64,000 bases of DNA, taken from assembly GCA_963724625.1 (NCBI GenBank), contig CAVRVO010000013.1, positions 1 through 64,000 of the forward strand, written 5' to 3'. A model generated the notes under the pieces. It was not told the DNA's origin. It did not search any database and saw only the letters and a program-made list of their open reading frames with translations. Source of the stretch: DATBVX01 sp963724625 (GTDB lineage Bacteria; Pseudomonadota; Gammaproteobacteria; Steroidobacterales; Steroidobacteraceae). Shown here one piece after another: positions 38,707 through 49,393 of this stretch (its first letter is position 1; every line of letters begins with the position of its first letter). Position numbers and translations under genes: made by a program.

Positions 38707-39198
38707 ATGAAACGGATGAAGATCCTTGCGGCGGGAATGATCCTCGCGTTCGTCGCGACCACGGTTTCGGCGCAGGAGCGCGGCTGCATCCTGCTCAAGA
38801 CCGTCGCTGAGATCGAAAAGGTCGACACCAACGAGCGCGGCGAGAAATCCACGCGCCTGGTGCCGGCGGAAAAGATCGTGCCGGGAGACGAGGTCGTCTA
38901 CACCGTCAGCGCGACTAACATCTGTGATGAGCCGGCGGATGCCGTCGTCATCGACAACCCGGTCCCGGAGCACATGAAGTACCTCGCCAATTCCGCGGTC
39001 GGTCCCGGTACCGAAGTGACTTACTCGATCGACAGCGGGTTTCACTACGACAAGCCCGCAGCTTTGAAGGTCTCCAATCCCGACGGCTCGCAGCGTGAAG
39101 CGCGCGCCGATGAATACACCAACATTCGCTGGGTCATGCGCAACCCACTGAAGCCTGGCTCGGTCGCGTTCGCACGCTTCCGCGCCCGCCTCGAATAA
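38707..39198 (+). CDS. Small exported DUF11-like protein B
   Basis: A 163-residue protein with a clear signal peptide (ILAAGMILAFVATTVSAQE) and one DUF11-like beta-sandwich: VPGDEVVYTVSATNICDEPADAVVIDNPVPEHMKY is typical of the family's growing-strand pattern. Two Cys residues (GCILLK; NICDE) may form a disulfide. It follows gene A by 18 nt. Function unknown; probably a periplasmic or surface building block. Confidence 0.7.
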   Translation: MKRMKILAAGMILAFVATTVSAQERGCILLKTVAEIEKVDTNERGEKSTRLVPAEKIVPGDEVVYTVSATNICDEPADAVVIDNPVPEHMKYLANSAVGPGTEVTYSIDSGFHYDKPAALKVSNPDGSQREARADEYTNIRWVMRNPLKPGSVAFARFRARLE

Positions 39199-39311
39199 CA
39201 GCGCGAAGTTCCTTCCACAGAGATTCAAGGGGAAACGGCGTCGCGGACTTGCAGGGTTCCGCGGCTTCCGGTTCTGCGCCTTGCATTTTTTAATCTGACA
39301 GGAGTATCGAA

Positions 39312-40394
39312 ATGACATCGATCATGAAGCGACTGAAGACAGCAAGCGGCATTGCCGTGTTGTTGTCGTTGCTGGCAGGAGTGCAGGTGGCTCAAGCCAC
39401 CGGCACCACAGCCGGCACATCGGTCAGCAATACCGCGACCGTCAACTACAACGTGGGTGGCGTGGCTCAGGCGCCAATTGCGAGCGCGCCCACCAGCTTT
39501 GTTGTCGACAACAAGATCGACCTGACCGTGACCGAGGTCGGTGGCGCCGCCACCACCGTGGTTCCCGGGCAGACCGCTGCGGTGCTGACCTACCTGGTGA
39601 GCAACACGGGCAACTCGCCCGAGGGCTACCAGCTCACGGCGACGAATCAGCCCAACGGCTCGACATTGTTCGGACGCACCGACAACGCGGACTTCGCGGG
39701 GCTGAGCGTGTTCGTCGACAGCAACACCAACGGCACGTATGACGCGGGCGTCGATACGGCAGCTAACATCAACACGCTGGCGAAAGATGCCAGCGTGACG
39801 GTGTTCGTGGTGGTCAACATTCCCAACGGCGCGGCCAATGCGCAGGTGGCGAATGTGAACTTGTCGGCTCGTGCAGCCGCGCCTGGTACAAATGGCGCGA
39901 CGCTCGAGACGCAGAGCGCCGGCGCTGATACTGCCGCCATCGACATCGTGTTCGCCGATGCGGGACGAGATGCCACGCAGGCTGTGGATGACCAGTACTT
40001 CGTGCAGTCCGCGGCGCTCGCCATCTCCAAGACCTCATCGGTGATCAGCGATCCGTTCAATCTTGCGGTCAACCCGAAAGCCATTCCGGGGGCGACCATC
40101 GAGTACGTGGTGACGGTCGCCAACACCGGTGCAGCCACTGCGGGTGGCATCTCCGTGTCTGACACGCTCAATGCGAACCTGGCCTTCGTGCAGGGCGCGT
40201 ATGCGGGCGCGACGGACGTGCAGATTCAGGTCGGCGCCGCACCGGCGACGTTCTGTGTCGCCGAGTCGGGAGCCGACACGAACGCTGACGGCTGCAGCCG
40301 TGCTGGCCAGACACTGACCGTGAATCCGACCAGCGCGATCAGCGTTGCGGCGGGTCAGTCGGCTACGGTGCGCTTCCGCGCGACGATCAACTGA
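39312..40394 (+). CDS. Exported DUF11-like surface protein C (paralogue of A)
   Basis: A 360-residue protein. The signal peptide (GIAVLLSLLAGVQVAQA) is followed by TGTTAGTSVSNTATVNYN, the motif shared with protein A and the barrel protein. The body contains paired beta-sandwich modules (AVLTYLVSNTGNSPEGYQL; VEYVVTVANTGAATAGG-like DUF11) and two Cys near the C-terminus (TFCVAES; DGCSRAG). It ends SATVRFRATIN, as protein A ends QTIAFTVTIN. A plain RBS (GGAG, 8 nt before ATG) is present. It lies 17 nt before the barrel gene. Confidence 0.72.
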   Translation: MTSIMKRLKTASGIAVLLSLLAGVQVAQATGTTAGTSVSNTATVNYNVGGVAQAPIASAPTSFVVDNKIDLTVTEVGGAATTVVPGQTAAVLTYLVSNTGNSPEGYQLTATNQPNGSTLFGRTDNADFAGLSVFVDSNTNGTYDAGVDTAANINTLAKDASVTVFVVVNIPNGAANAQVANVNLSARAAAPGTNGATLETQSAGADTAAIDIVFADAGRDATQAVDDQYFVQSAALAISKTSSVISDPFNLAVNPKAIPGATIEYVVTVANTGAATAGGISVSDTLNANLAFVQGAYAGATDVQIQVGAAPATFCVAESGADTNADGCSRAGQTLTVNPTSAISVAAGQSATVRFRATIN

Positions 40395-40411
40395 TCGTCA
40401 GCGAGTGAAGG

Positions 40412-43400
40412 ATGACTGAGCGAGCCGCCATGCGGCCGCTAGTCGCTGCCTTCAGGCTGATAGTCGTAGACCTGCAGTCGGCTGCCAGCCGGTTGCGCGA
40501 CCGAGCATTCGATACTCCGGCCACAAACCGGGGCAGGGCGGACCTTCGTGTCCGCTCTGCCCCGCTGCATTTGTGGCGCGGGGTGCTCGCGTGCGCGTTC
40601 GTGCTGGCCGGCAGCGTGCAGGGTGCTTCGGCTCAATCTCAACCCGCCACGCCGCCAGGAACGGCGATTCGCAATACCGGTCAGGCCAATTACACGACCA
40701 GTGGCGGGGCGGCAAGGACGCTCAATTCCAACGAAGTGGTCACCATCGTCGCGCCGCCGGCTTCGCGCGCGGCGATCGAGCTGCTGCGCCCGAGCGCCAG
40801 CAATCCGATCGTCACCGAACCGGCGGGACCGACTCAATGTCTCGCGGGGACCACGTTCCAGACTCTTCCGAACCCAGTGTTGATCGGCGGTCAGACGATT
40901 GATCCGACACAACCGATTGCACTGACATCTACTGCCAACTATCACGGCGGCGAGCCGCTGTTCGTGCGGCTCGTGGACGCCGATCAGAACCGCGATTCGG
41001 CGGTGCGTGACAGTGTCGACGTGCAGATCGCCGCTCAGCAGACCGGCGATCGCGAAACGATCCGCTTGACCGAGACGACGCCGGCGAGCGGGGTATTCGT
41101 GGGCTATCTGCAAACCGGCACCAGCTCGGCTACGCCGGGTGACTGCACGCTGCAAGTGGCGCGCGATGCGACGCTCAGCACCAGCTACGTCGACCCGCGC
41201 GATGCAACCGACAGCGTTGCAGCGAGCGCAGGCATCGATCCCAGTGGGCTGATCTTTGATTCGCAGACCGGGCAGCCAGTCGACGGCGTCAGGATTCGCC
41301 TGGTTGATGCAGCCACTGGCACACCGGTAACAGTGCGCGGCGACGACGGTGTGAGTACGTTTCCGAGAGAAATCATCTCGGGCTCGACCGTAACGGACTC
41401 GTCAGGCACGAGTTACGTATTCGCGTCGGGCCGGTTCCGATTCCCGGTGGTGAGTGCGCCCGGCAGCTATCGACTCGAGCTTACACCGCCGCCGAGCTAT
41501 CGATACCCGTCGACGGCCGATCCAGCCGTGCTGCAGACCTTGCCCACCGCGCCATTCACTCTCAACGCCGGCTCTTTCGCAGCCACGTTCGCAGTAGATG
41601 CGCCGTCCGAAGCCAACATCGATGTGCCGTTGGATCCGACCGGCACACGGCTTTTCTTGCAGAAGTCGACGCTTACGACGCTGGCGTCCCCGGGCGATTT
41701 CGTTCAATACACGCTGATGCTGGAAAACCCCGGCACCAGCGGCACGATCAGCGCCACGCACATCACGGACATTCTCCCAGTGGGTCTGCGCTACCAGGCG
41801 GGTTCGACCCGCGTGGTGCGCAATCAGCTCGATGCGGTGCATGGCGCAGATCCGCAGATCGCAGCGGACGGCCGGACGCTGACTTTCGACAGCGGCGATC
41901 TTGGGCCCGGCGAGAGGATCACCGTGCGCTACGTCGCCGCGCTCACGCTCAGCGTGAAGGGCGACGTGCTGACCAACCGCGCTTCGGCGGCCGGTGCGGA
42001 CAACATGATTTCCAATCCCGCGAGCAGCACGATTCGCATCCAGCAGGCCCTCAACAACGATCGCGCGTTCATCATGGGCCGCGTCGTCGACAGCGCATGC
42101 GGCGCCGACTCATTGCAGGCGCCAGGCGTCGAGGGTGTGCGCGTTTACCTCGAAGACGGGCGCTACAGCGTCACCGACAGCGAGGGCAAGTACCACTTCG
42201 AGGATGTTGCAGCTGGCACTCACGTGGTGCAGCTCGACGTCGACAGCATCTCCGACACTCTCGAGCCGATGAGCTGTGAGGCTGCCGGCAGGCACGCGGG
42301 ACGCGCCTACTCGCAGTTCGTGGACGTGCGCGGCGGTTCTCTGTGGCGGGCGGATTTCAACCTGACCACGCGGCGTCCGCCCGAAGGCGCCGTGGCGCTC
42401 GCACTCGATCGCGATGTATCGGCCGAGGCTAATGGCACGCGACTCGGCATCGATGTGACGGTTGAAGGCGTGGCGGTCGGCAATCTCAAGGCCCTCGTCA
42501 TGCTGCCGGATCAATTCACGTATGTCCCAGGCAGCGCGACAGCTGATGGCAACCCGATTGACGATGCGGAACAAAGCGGTTCGCTGCTGACCTTCCGCCT
42601 CGGCGAGGCGGCCGCCCAGTGGCATCGCAAGCTCGGCTTCGCTGTCAGCGCGGCAACCAGCGCAGCCAGCGATCCGGTGGTGCGCGCGTTGCTGCTGTTC
42701 GATTCGCCGACGCAAAACGGGCAGAAGACCGAGACGGTTTCATTGCCGCTCGCGGCCGCGGACGGCGTGACGGCTGCCGTGACCCGTGCGCAGACCCGGG
42801 GCGTGCTGGCTTTCCTCAGGGCGCCAAAGTCGGATTTGCCCGTCGGCGCCCAGTCGCATGTTGATCTCGAGGCGGAAGGGGGCGACCTGCCCAACATCGA
42901 GTCGCTGGCGCCGGGCATCGCCTGGGAGCTGCCGCGCGCCGATTTCTATCCAGCGATCACCAGCATCAAGGCGGCGGTGCGACACGTTCCCGGACAGACG
43001 GTCGAGTTGCGACTCGATGGCTCGCCTGTCAGCCCGCTCAACTTCTACGGCACTTCCGAGAATCGTGCGCATACGGTTGCTGTCAGCCTGTGGCGTGGCG
43101 TCGATATTCCAGAGGGCCCGAGCCAGCTCGTCGCAATCGTGCGCGACGCTGATGGGGTCGAGGTCGAGCGGCTCACCCGCGACGTTCACTTTGGCGGCGG
43201 CCCGGTTCGAGCGGAATACGATCCAGGTTCATCGCTCCTGGTAGCGGACGGCCGGACGCACCCGATGATTCGTATCAAGGTCGCCGACGCCTACGGTAAG
43301 CCCGCACGCCGCGGCACGCTCGGCACCTTCCGCGTGGATCCGCCACGCCGTTCCTGGTTTGAGGTGCAGTCACTGACGGAAAACCAGTTGCTCGTGACCG

Positions 43401-45986
43401 GGCATCGCGAGCCGACCTACACGGTCGAGGACGGCGGCGTCGCTACCATAGAGCTCGAGCCGACGACACAGAGTGGCGAAGTCGTCGTGCACCTCAAGTT
43501 CAACAATGATCGCGAACAGGAGATCCGGGCCTGGCTGGCGCCCGCCGCGCGCGATTGGGTGCTGGTCGGCGTGGCCGAGGGCACAGCCGCCTATCGGACC
43601 ATCAGCCAGAACGCCGAGGCGGCGCGCGAAGCGGGAATGGAAGATGGCCTGGACGAGTCGGGTCGCGCTGGCCTTGTTCGCGAAAGGCCGGATTCGGGGC
43701 GATTTCCTGCTCACGATCGCCTACGACTCGGCGCGCGATCGCGATGAGGCGCGGGCGCGTCTCAAGGATGTAATCGAGCCAGACCGCTACTACACCTTGT
43801 ACGGCGATGCGACCGAGCAGCGCAACGAAGCTGCGAGCCAGCACAAGCTGTACCTCAAGCTCGAGCGCCGGCAGTTCTACGCGCTGTTTGGCGACTTCGA
43901 TACCGGGCTCACCGTGACGGAGTTGTCGCGCTATAGCCGCAGCTTGAGCGGCTTGCACACGGAATTCGCCGGTAAACAGTGGACCGCGAACGCGTTCGCC
44001 GCGAAGAGCGCGCAGGGCTTTGTGAAGGACGAGCTACGTGGCGATGGCACGTCGGGCTTGTACCGGCTCTCGCGCGTGCCACTTGTCATCGGCAGTGAAA
44101 AGCTGCGTGTCGAATCGCGCGACCGGTTCCACACCGAGCGGGTGGTGGAATCGCGCACGATGACGCGATTCCTCGATTACAGCATCGACTACGAACGGGG
44201 GGAGCTGTTCTTCAAGGAACCGATCCTGGATCGCGATACCAATTTCAACCCGGTGTTCATCATCGTCGAGTACGAGACGCAAGGTGAACAGGGAGAGGAA
44301 CTGACCGCGGGCGGTCGCACTTCCGTGCACCTCGCTGGCGACAAGGTCGAGCTCGGCGCGAGCTTCGTGCACGAAGGTGCGCAGGCCGGGGATCGGCAGC
44401 TCGCGGGCGCAGATCTGCAGTGGAAGGTCGGTGCAGCGACCGAGTTCAAGGCCGAGGCAGCGCAGACCACGCAGGGCTCGGTGTCCGGTAGTGACCCGCA
44501 CGCCTATCTCGCCGAGCTCTCTCATCAGAGCGGACGCCTGGACGGGCGGGTATATGTGCGCGAGCAGGAGCAAGGCTTCGGACTCGGTCAGCAGTTGTCG
44601 ACCGAATCGGGCACGCGCAAGTACGGTGCGGACGGGCGTGTCAATCTCACCGATCGACTCGCTGTGCAGGCGGAAGCGTATGAGCAGGAATATCTCGACA
44701 CCGGCAATACGCGCGAAGCGGGCTCGGCGGAATTGCACTATCAGGATGAAGCACTCGGTGGCGGTGTTGGCCTGCGGCACGTCAACGATCAGGTCGATGG
44801 CGAGGCGCAGGGTTCCGACCAGGCGTACGTCACCGGCAGCATGGACATGCTCGATAAGCGCGTGCGACTGCGCGGCTCGGCAGAGACTTCTCTGGGCGGG
44901 GAGGACGCGAGTCTCGATTTCCCCACCCGCACCGTCGTGGGGGCGGACTGGCGCGCGACGCAGGACATGACCCTGTTCAGCGAGTATGAGCACGCAGAAG
45001 GGGAAAACATTGCCAGCAACATGCTGCGCGCCGGCGTGCGCGCCTCGCCGTGGGCCCGCGCAGAGGTCGTTTCGAGCGTCAACGCCGAGCAGTCCGAATT
45101 CGGACCGCGCACCTTCGCGAACCTCGGCCTCACGCAGGGTTTCCAGCTCGGCAAGCGCTGGGCGCTGGACTTTGGCGTCGATCAGAGCAGTACGCTGACT
45201 GAGCCCGGTACGAAGCCGATTGACCCGCAGGTACCGCTGGCGTCCGGAAGCCTTACTGGCGATTTCTTCGCGACCTACGCCGGGGCGTTGTATCGAGGTG
45301 AGCTCTGGACCATGACGTCGCGACTCGAATATCGAAACGCGGATCTGGAGAATCGTGTCTCGCTGAGCGGTGGGCTGTATCGCGAACCGGTCGCCGGGCA
45401 GGCCTTCTCGCTCTCGCTGCTCGCGCTGAGCAGCGACCTGTCGACCGGCCAGCAGGACACGCGTGTCGACTTGAGCTTTGGCTGGGCGTATCGCCCGACA
45501 CAAAGCCGTTGGATCCTTCTCAATCGCCTCGATCTGCTGACCGAAACCAGCACCGGCATCCTGCAGGATCTCGAGTCCTGGCGCGCGGTCGATTCGTTCA
45601 ACGCCAACTGGAAGCTCGACGAGCGAACCCAGGTCGGGCTGCAATTTGGCACGCGCTACACCCGCTCGACGATCGACGGCGATCACTACGACGGGTACAG
45701 CGATCTGCAGGGCATCGATCTGCGCCACGACCTGGGCAGGCGCTTTGACGTCGGAATCCAGGCCGCCGCACTCAATTCATGGAGCGCCGGGACTCACGAG
45801 TACACGCTGGGCGCGGACTTCGGCATTAGCCTCGCTCGCAACGTCTGGATCGCCCTCGGGTACAACTTCGCCGGCTTCCACGATGAGGATTTCTCTCGCA
45901 ATCGTTACACCGACCAGGGCCCATTCATTAAACTGCGCATCAAGGCCGACCAGGACACCTTCCGGGAACTAAGCGCCAGGTTCTAA
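40412..45986 (+). CDS. Giant stalk-plus-barrel outer-membrane surface protein (one frameshift as sequenced)
   Basis: About 1857 residues after one correction. A long export signal with a charged N-region ends GSVQGASAQ. Next come the locus motif PGTAIRNTGQANY, beta-rich modules, a carboxypeptidase-regulatory/SdrD_B-like domain (PVDGVRIRLVD), DUF11 (FVQYTLMLENPGTSG), a second SdrD_B-like domain (GVRVYLEDGRYSVTDSEGKY) and further modules to about residue 1080. The last ~745 residues are amphipathic strands (LYLKLERRQFYALFGDFDTG; TRFLDYSIDYERGELFF) ending with a terminal Phe, as expected of an outer-membrane beta-barrel. The frame breaks at GGG 43660-43662; removing one G gives DESVALALFAKGRIRGDFLL. 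I infer a barrel-anchored stalk or assembly platform for A-C; no characterised homologue is named. Confidence 0.72.
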
Positions 45987-47918
45987 TTGAGAGACTGCGA
46001 CGATATTCTGGGCGCCGAGGGACCGCTGGCCCGGACCTTGCCCGGCTTTGCACCTCGCGCTGAGCAGCTCGAAATGGCCCGCTGTGTCGCTCAGGCACTT
46101 GCTGCGCTCGAGCCGCTGGTGATCGAGGCTGGCACCGGAACCGGAAAGACATTCGCATATCTCGTTCCGGCCCTGCTCTCCGGGCGGCACGTGATCATCT
46201 CCACAGGCACGCGCACGCTCCAGGATCAGCTCTTTCACCGCGACCTGCCTGCGGTCAGCGCTGCGATCGGCCGGCCGGTGAAGATCTCGCTGCTCAAGGG
46301 CCGGGCCAATTACCTGTGTCGGCACCGGCTCGAGCTCGCCCGCTCGGAGCGCGAGCTGCCATTGCAGGAGAACGGTGGCGCACGAGCGCTCGAGCGCATT
46401 GCGGAGTGGTCGCACAAGACACGCAGCGGCGATATCAGCGAGCTGAGTGGCCTGGCCGAGAATCACCCCGTGTGGCCGGCAGTCACTTCGACCCGAGAGA
46501 ACTGTCTCGGCACGGATTGCCCGCAGTTCAATGACTGCCATGTCTTTGCAGCACGGCGCGCCGCACAGGCCGCGGACATCGTGATCGTCAATCATCACCT
46601 GTTGCTCGCCGATCTTGCGCTCAAGGAAGGCGGCTTTGGGGACCTGCTGCCGGGCACGGAAGCTGTGATCCTGGATGAAGCACACCAGATTCCGGAGATC
46701 GCTGCGCAGTTCTTCGGCACGAGTCTCAGCGCGCGGCAGCTCAACAGCCTGGTGCGCGACACGCGAGTCGAGCTGCGGGCGGCGCAACTGGGGGGCACTT
46801 CGATTGATGCCTGTGTTATTGCGCTGGAGACCGTAGTCGCAGAATTTCGCCAGGAGTTGCCGCGCGCCGAAAAGCGCATCGAGTGGAGTGCTCTGAGCTC
46901 GACAGCGGCGGAGCGCCTGGCGGAGATTGAGACACAGCTCGACGTGATGCGCGAGACGCTCAGCGCAGCTGAGGGACCTGCGGGGCTCGAGCACTGCGCT
47001 CGGCGCGCGGGCGAACTCGCCGCAAAATGCGCGGAGCTGCGCACTGTCGAAGAGGAATCCGGCGTCCGTTGGCTCGAGCTATACGCGCAGGGCTGGACGC
47101 TGCAGTTCACGCCGTTCGAGATTGCGAGTCGCCTGCAGCAGTTCATCTCCGCACAAGCCTGTGCGTGGATCTTCACCTCCGCGACGCTCGCGGTGGGCGA
47201 GGATTTCAGTCACTTTACTCATCGCATCGGCGTGCCCGAGGCGCGCACCGTGCGCATCGACAGCCCGTTCGACTATCGGCGTCAGGCCTTGCTCTATCTG
47301 CCGCTGGTGATGTCCGACCCGGCAGACCGTAACCATGCGAGCGATGTCCTGCAGGCAGCATGGCCGCTGCTGGAAGCGGCGGGTGGACGGGCGTTTTGTC
47401 TGTTTACGAGCCATCGGGCGCTGGCCGAAGGCGCCGCGTGGATGAGGAACCGCATCAGCTCGGGTACGTCGTTCCCGGTACTCATCCAGGGTGAAGCGCC
47501 GCGGGAGCAGCTGCTACGGCAATTCAGGGAGCTGGGCAACGCAGTGCTGCTCGGTACCGGCAGCTTCTGGGAGGGCGTCGACGTCAAGGGCCAGGCACTC
47601 TCGCTCGTGGTCATCGACAAACTGCCTTTTGCCTCCCCGGATGATCCTGTGCTCGCGGCACGGCTCGAATCGATTCGCCGTCACGGCGGTAAGCCCTTTT
47701 CGGACTATCAGCTCCCCCAGGCGGTGCTCGCGCTCAAGCAGGGTGTCGGCCGCCTGATTCGGGACAGCGCGGATGCCGGCGTGGTGATGATCTGCGACCC
47801 GCGCCTGACAACACGCAGCTACGGGCGTGTGTTCGTGCAGAGCCTGCCGCCGATGCCCGCGACGCAGGAAGTGCGTGAGGCGATCGCGATGCTCGAGCGC
47901 GTAACATCGCAGACATGA
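45987..47918 (+). CDS. yoaA: DinG-family Fe-S DNA helicase YoaA
   Basis: A 643-residue XPD-like 5'-3' helicase acting in replication-fork repair. Walker A is EAGTGTGKT (47-55). The Fe-S cluster Cys residues are 111, 173, 178 and 184 (ENCLGTDCPQFNDC). Walker B is DEAH (230-233). GTGSFWEGVDVKG marks the C-terminal helicase domain. The start is a TTG directly after the preceding stop. The length matches E. coli YoaA (about 636). It overlaps tsaB by 4 nt, the same neighbour as in enterobacteria. Confidence 0.9.
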   Translation: MRDCDDILGAEGPLARTLPGFAPRAEQLEMARCVAQALAALEPLVIEAGTGTGKTFAYLVPALLSGRHVIISTGTRTLQDQLFHRDLPAVSAAIGRPVKISLLKGRANYLCRHRLELARSERELPLQENGGARALERIAEWSHKTRSGDISELSGLAENHPVWPAVTSTRENCLGTDCPQFNDCHVFAARRAAQAADIVIVNHHLLLADLALKEGGFGDLLPGTEAVILDEAHQIPEIAAQFFGTSLSARQLNSLVRDTRVELRAAQLGGTSIDACVIALETVVAEFRQELPRAEKRIEWSALSSTAAERLAEIETQLDVMRETLSAAEGPAGLEHCARRAGELAAKCAELRTVEEESGVRWLELYAQGWTLQFTPFEIASRLQQFISAQACAWIFTSATLAVGEDFSHFTHRIGVPEARTVRIDSPFDYRRQALLYLPLVMSDPADRNHASDVLQAAWPLLEAAGGRAFCLFTSHRALAEGAAWMRNRISSGTSFPVLIQGEAPREQLLRQFRELGNAVLLGTGSFWEGVDVKGQALSLVVIDKLPFASPDDPVLAARLESIRRHGGKPFSDYQLPQAVLALKQGVGRLIRDSADAGVVMICDPRLTTRSYGRVFVQSLPPMPATQEVREAIAMLERVTSQT

Positions 47919-48611
47919 AACTGCTGGCTGTAGATACCGCGACCCACGCCTGCTCGGTGGCGCTGCTGATGGGTGAAACACTGATCGTGCGTTATGAGGA
48001 ACCGGGTCGCGGACATTCCGAGCTGATCCTGCCAATGGTGGATGCGGTCTTGAAGGAAGGGGCGCTTGAACTCGGCGCGCTCGATTGCATCGCCGTGGGC
48101 CGAGGACCCGGCGCATTCACCGGGGTGCGAATCGCGATCAGTGTGGCGCAGGGTCTCGCGTTCGGGGCGGGGCTCAGGATCGTGCCGGTGTCGGACCTGG
48201 CCGCGGTCGCGCAGCGAGCCGCTCACGTACCCGAGGCTAAAGCGGGTGGTGGCGTGCATGGACGCACGCATGGGCGAGGTGTACTGGGCAGAATTTGAAG
48301 TGTCGGCCGACGGACTGGTGAGTTCTCATGCGGCGGAACGTCTCAGTCGGCCACAAGACGTGGAGGTGGAGGGATCCGGTGGCTGGGTCGCCGCGGGCAC
48401 TGGTTGGGCGGCGTACCCGGAGATGATCGAACGCCTGAAGACACAGGGGTGCCCACCCCGAGCCATTCATGGGACTTTGCTGCCACGCGCCGAAGAGATT
48501 GCGCATCTCGGCGCGGCGGCGTGGCGCGAAGGAGCGGGCGTGGCCCCTGAGCAGGCCTTGCCTGTCTACTTGCGTGACAGGGTCACTCACAACATGTCAC
48601 AAAAGACATAA
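47915..48611 (+). CDS. tsaB: tRNA t6A modification protein TsaB (frameshift as sequenced)
   Basis: About 231 residues. An ASKHA-fold scaffold that pairs with TsaD to make N6-threonylcarbamoyladenosine in ANN-decoding tRNAs. MKLLAVDTATHACSVAL, GRGHSELILPM and VGRGPGAFTGVRIA are diagnostic. The frame breaks at CCC 48230-48232; deleting one C gives AHVPRLKRVVACMDARMGEV, matching the family. ATGA overlap with the yoaA stop indicates translational coupling. The 3' end lies just before the phoB Pho box. An essential gene, so a real frameshift is unlikely. Confidence 0.9.
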
Positions 48612-48623
48612 ACTGAGGCCCCG

Positions 48624-48657
48624 AAGTCATGGAACTGTCATATTTCTCCCCTGTAAT
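48624..48657 (+). promoter_or_regulatory. Pho box and -10 element of phoB
   Basis: AAGTCAT-GGAA-CTGTCAT (48624-48641) gives two 7-mers at 11-nt period matching the PhoB site CTGTCAY-N4-CTGTCAY. Exactly 10 nt later is TGTAAT (48652-48657), a one-mismatch -10. PhoB would replace a -35. An in-frame ATG at 48629 lies inside the box, so phoB starts at 48686. Confidence 0.65.
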
Positions 48658-48685
48658 ACGCGCGTCTTTTTCGGCCCGGAACTGC

Positions 48686-49381
48686 ATGCCTGCCAAGCAA
48701 ATACTGATCGTCGAGGACGAGAAGCCGATTCGCGAGATGATCGCCTTTGGGCTGAGGCGTGCCGGGTTTGAGGTGCTCGAGGCGGAGGACTGCCGTGCTG
48801 CACGGGCACGGCTGGCCGACCGGCGACCGGACCTGCTGCTGGTCGATTGGATGCTTCCGGACATGAGCGGCCTGGAGCTGACCCGCGCACTGAAGCGCGA
48901 CAAGGACACCCGCGAGGTGCCCGTGATCATGTTGACGGCGCGGGCGGAGGAACAGGACAAGGTGTCTGGCCTCGAAGGCGGCGCCGACGATTACGTCACC
49001 AAACCGTTCTCGCCCCGTGAGCTGCTGGCGCGTATCAACGCGGTTCTGCGACGCACGGCGCCAGCTGGCACAGAAGAAGTGATTGCAATCGAGGGGCTGG
49101 TGCTCGACGGTGCGAGTCACCGCGTGACCGTGGGCGAGCAGACAGTTTCACTTGGGCCGACGGAGTATCGTCTGCTGAGTTTCTTCATGATGCACCCCGA
49201 ACGTGTCTACAGCCGCAATCAACTGCTGGACCGGGTGTGGGGCGGTAACGTCTACGTCGAGGAGCGTACTGTCGACGTGCATATCCGCAGGCTTCGCAAG
49301 GCGCTCGAGATCTTCAACTACGACCGCTTCATTCAGACAGTTCGCGGAGCCGGCTACCGGTTCTCGGTGCGCGAAGCCTGA
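48686..49381 (+). CDS. phoB: Phosphate regulon response regulator PhoB
   Basis: A 231-residue OmpR-family activator. Receiver: acidic EDE at 10-12, phosphoacceptor Asp54 in LLVDWMLPDMSG, Thr/Lys in MLTARAEE and VTKPFSPRELLARI. Winged-helix domain: LGPTEYRLLSFFMMHPERVYSR and YVEERTVDVHIRRLRKAL bind Pho boxes and contact sigma-70. Start 48686 aligns with the family (MPAKQILIVEDE). Autoregulated from the Pho box 45 nt upstream. phoR follows after 12 nt. The frame is intact. Confidence 0.93.
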   Translation: MPAKQILIVEDEKPIREMIAFGLRRAGFEVLEAEDCRAARARLADRRPDLLLVDWMLPDMSGLELTRALKRDKDTREVPVIMLTARAEEQDKVSGLEGGADDYVTKPFSPRELLARINAVLRRTAPAGTEEVIAIEGLVLDGASHRVTVGEQTVSLGPTEYRLLSFFMMHPERVYSRNQLLDRVWGGNVYVEERTVDVHIRRLRKALEIFNYDRFIQTVRGAGYRFSVREA

Positions 49382-49393
49382 CGGATCTTCGAG

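Noticed and set aside
44034..45728. 564-codon minus-strand frame opposite the barrel region
   Set aside because: The sense strand carries a coherent barrel sequence with terminal Phe; the antisense frame has no motif or ribosome site.
47915..48611. Programmed frameshifting in tsaB, dapE, pstS and similar genes
   Set aside because: The breaks occur in short, varied homopolymers without slippery heptamers or stimulatory structures, and affect many unrelated genes; sequencing error is simpler.
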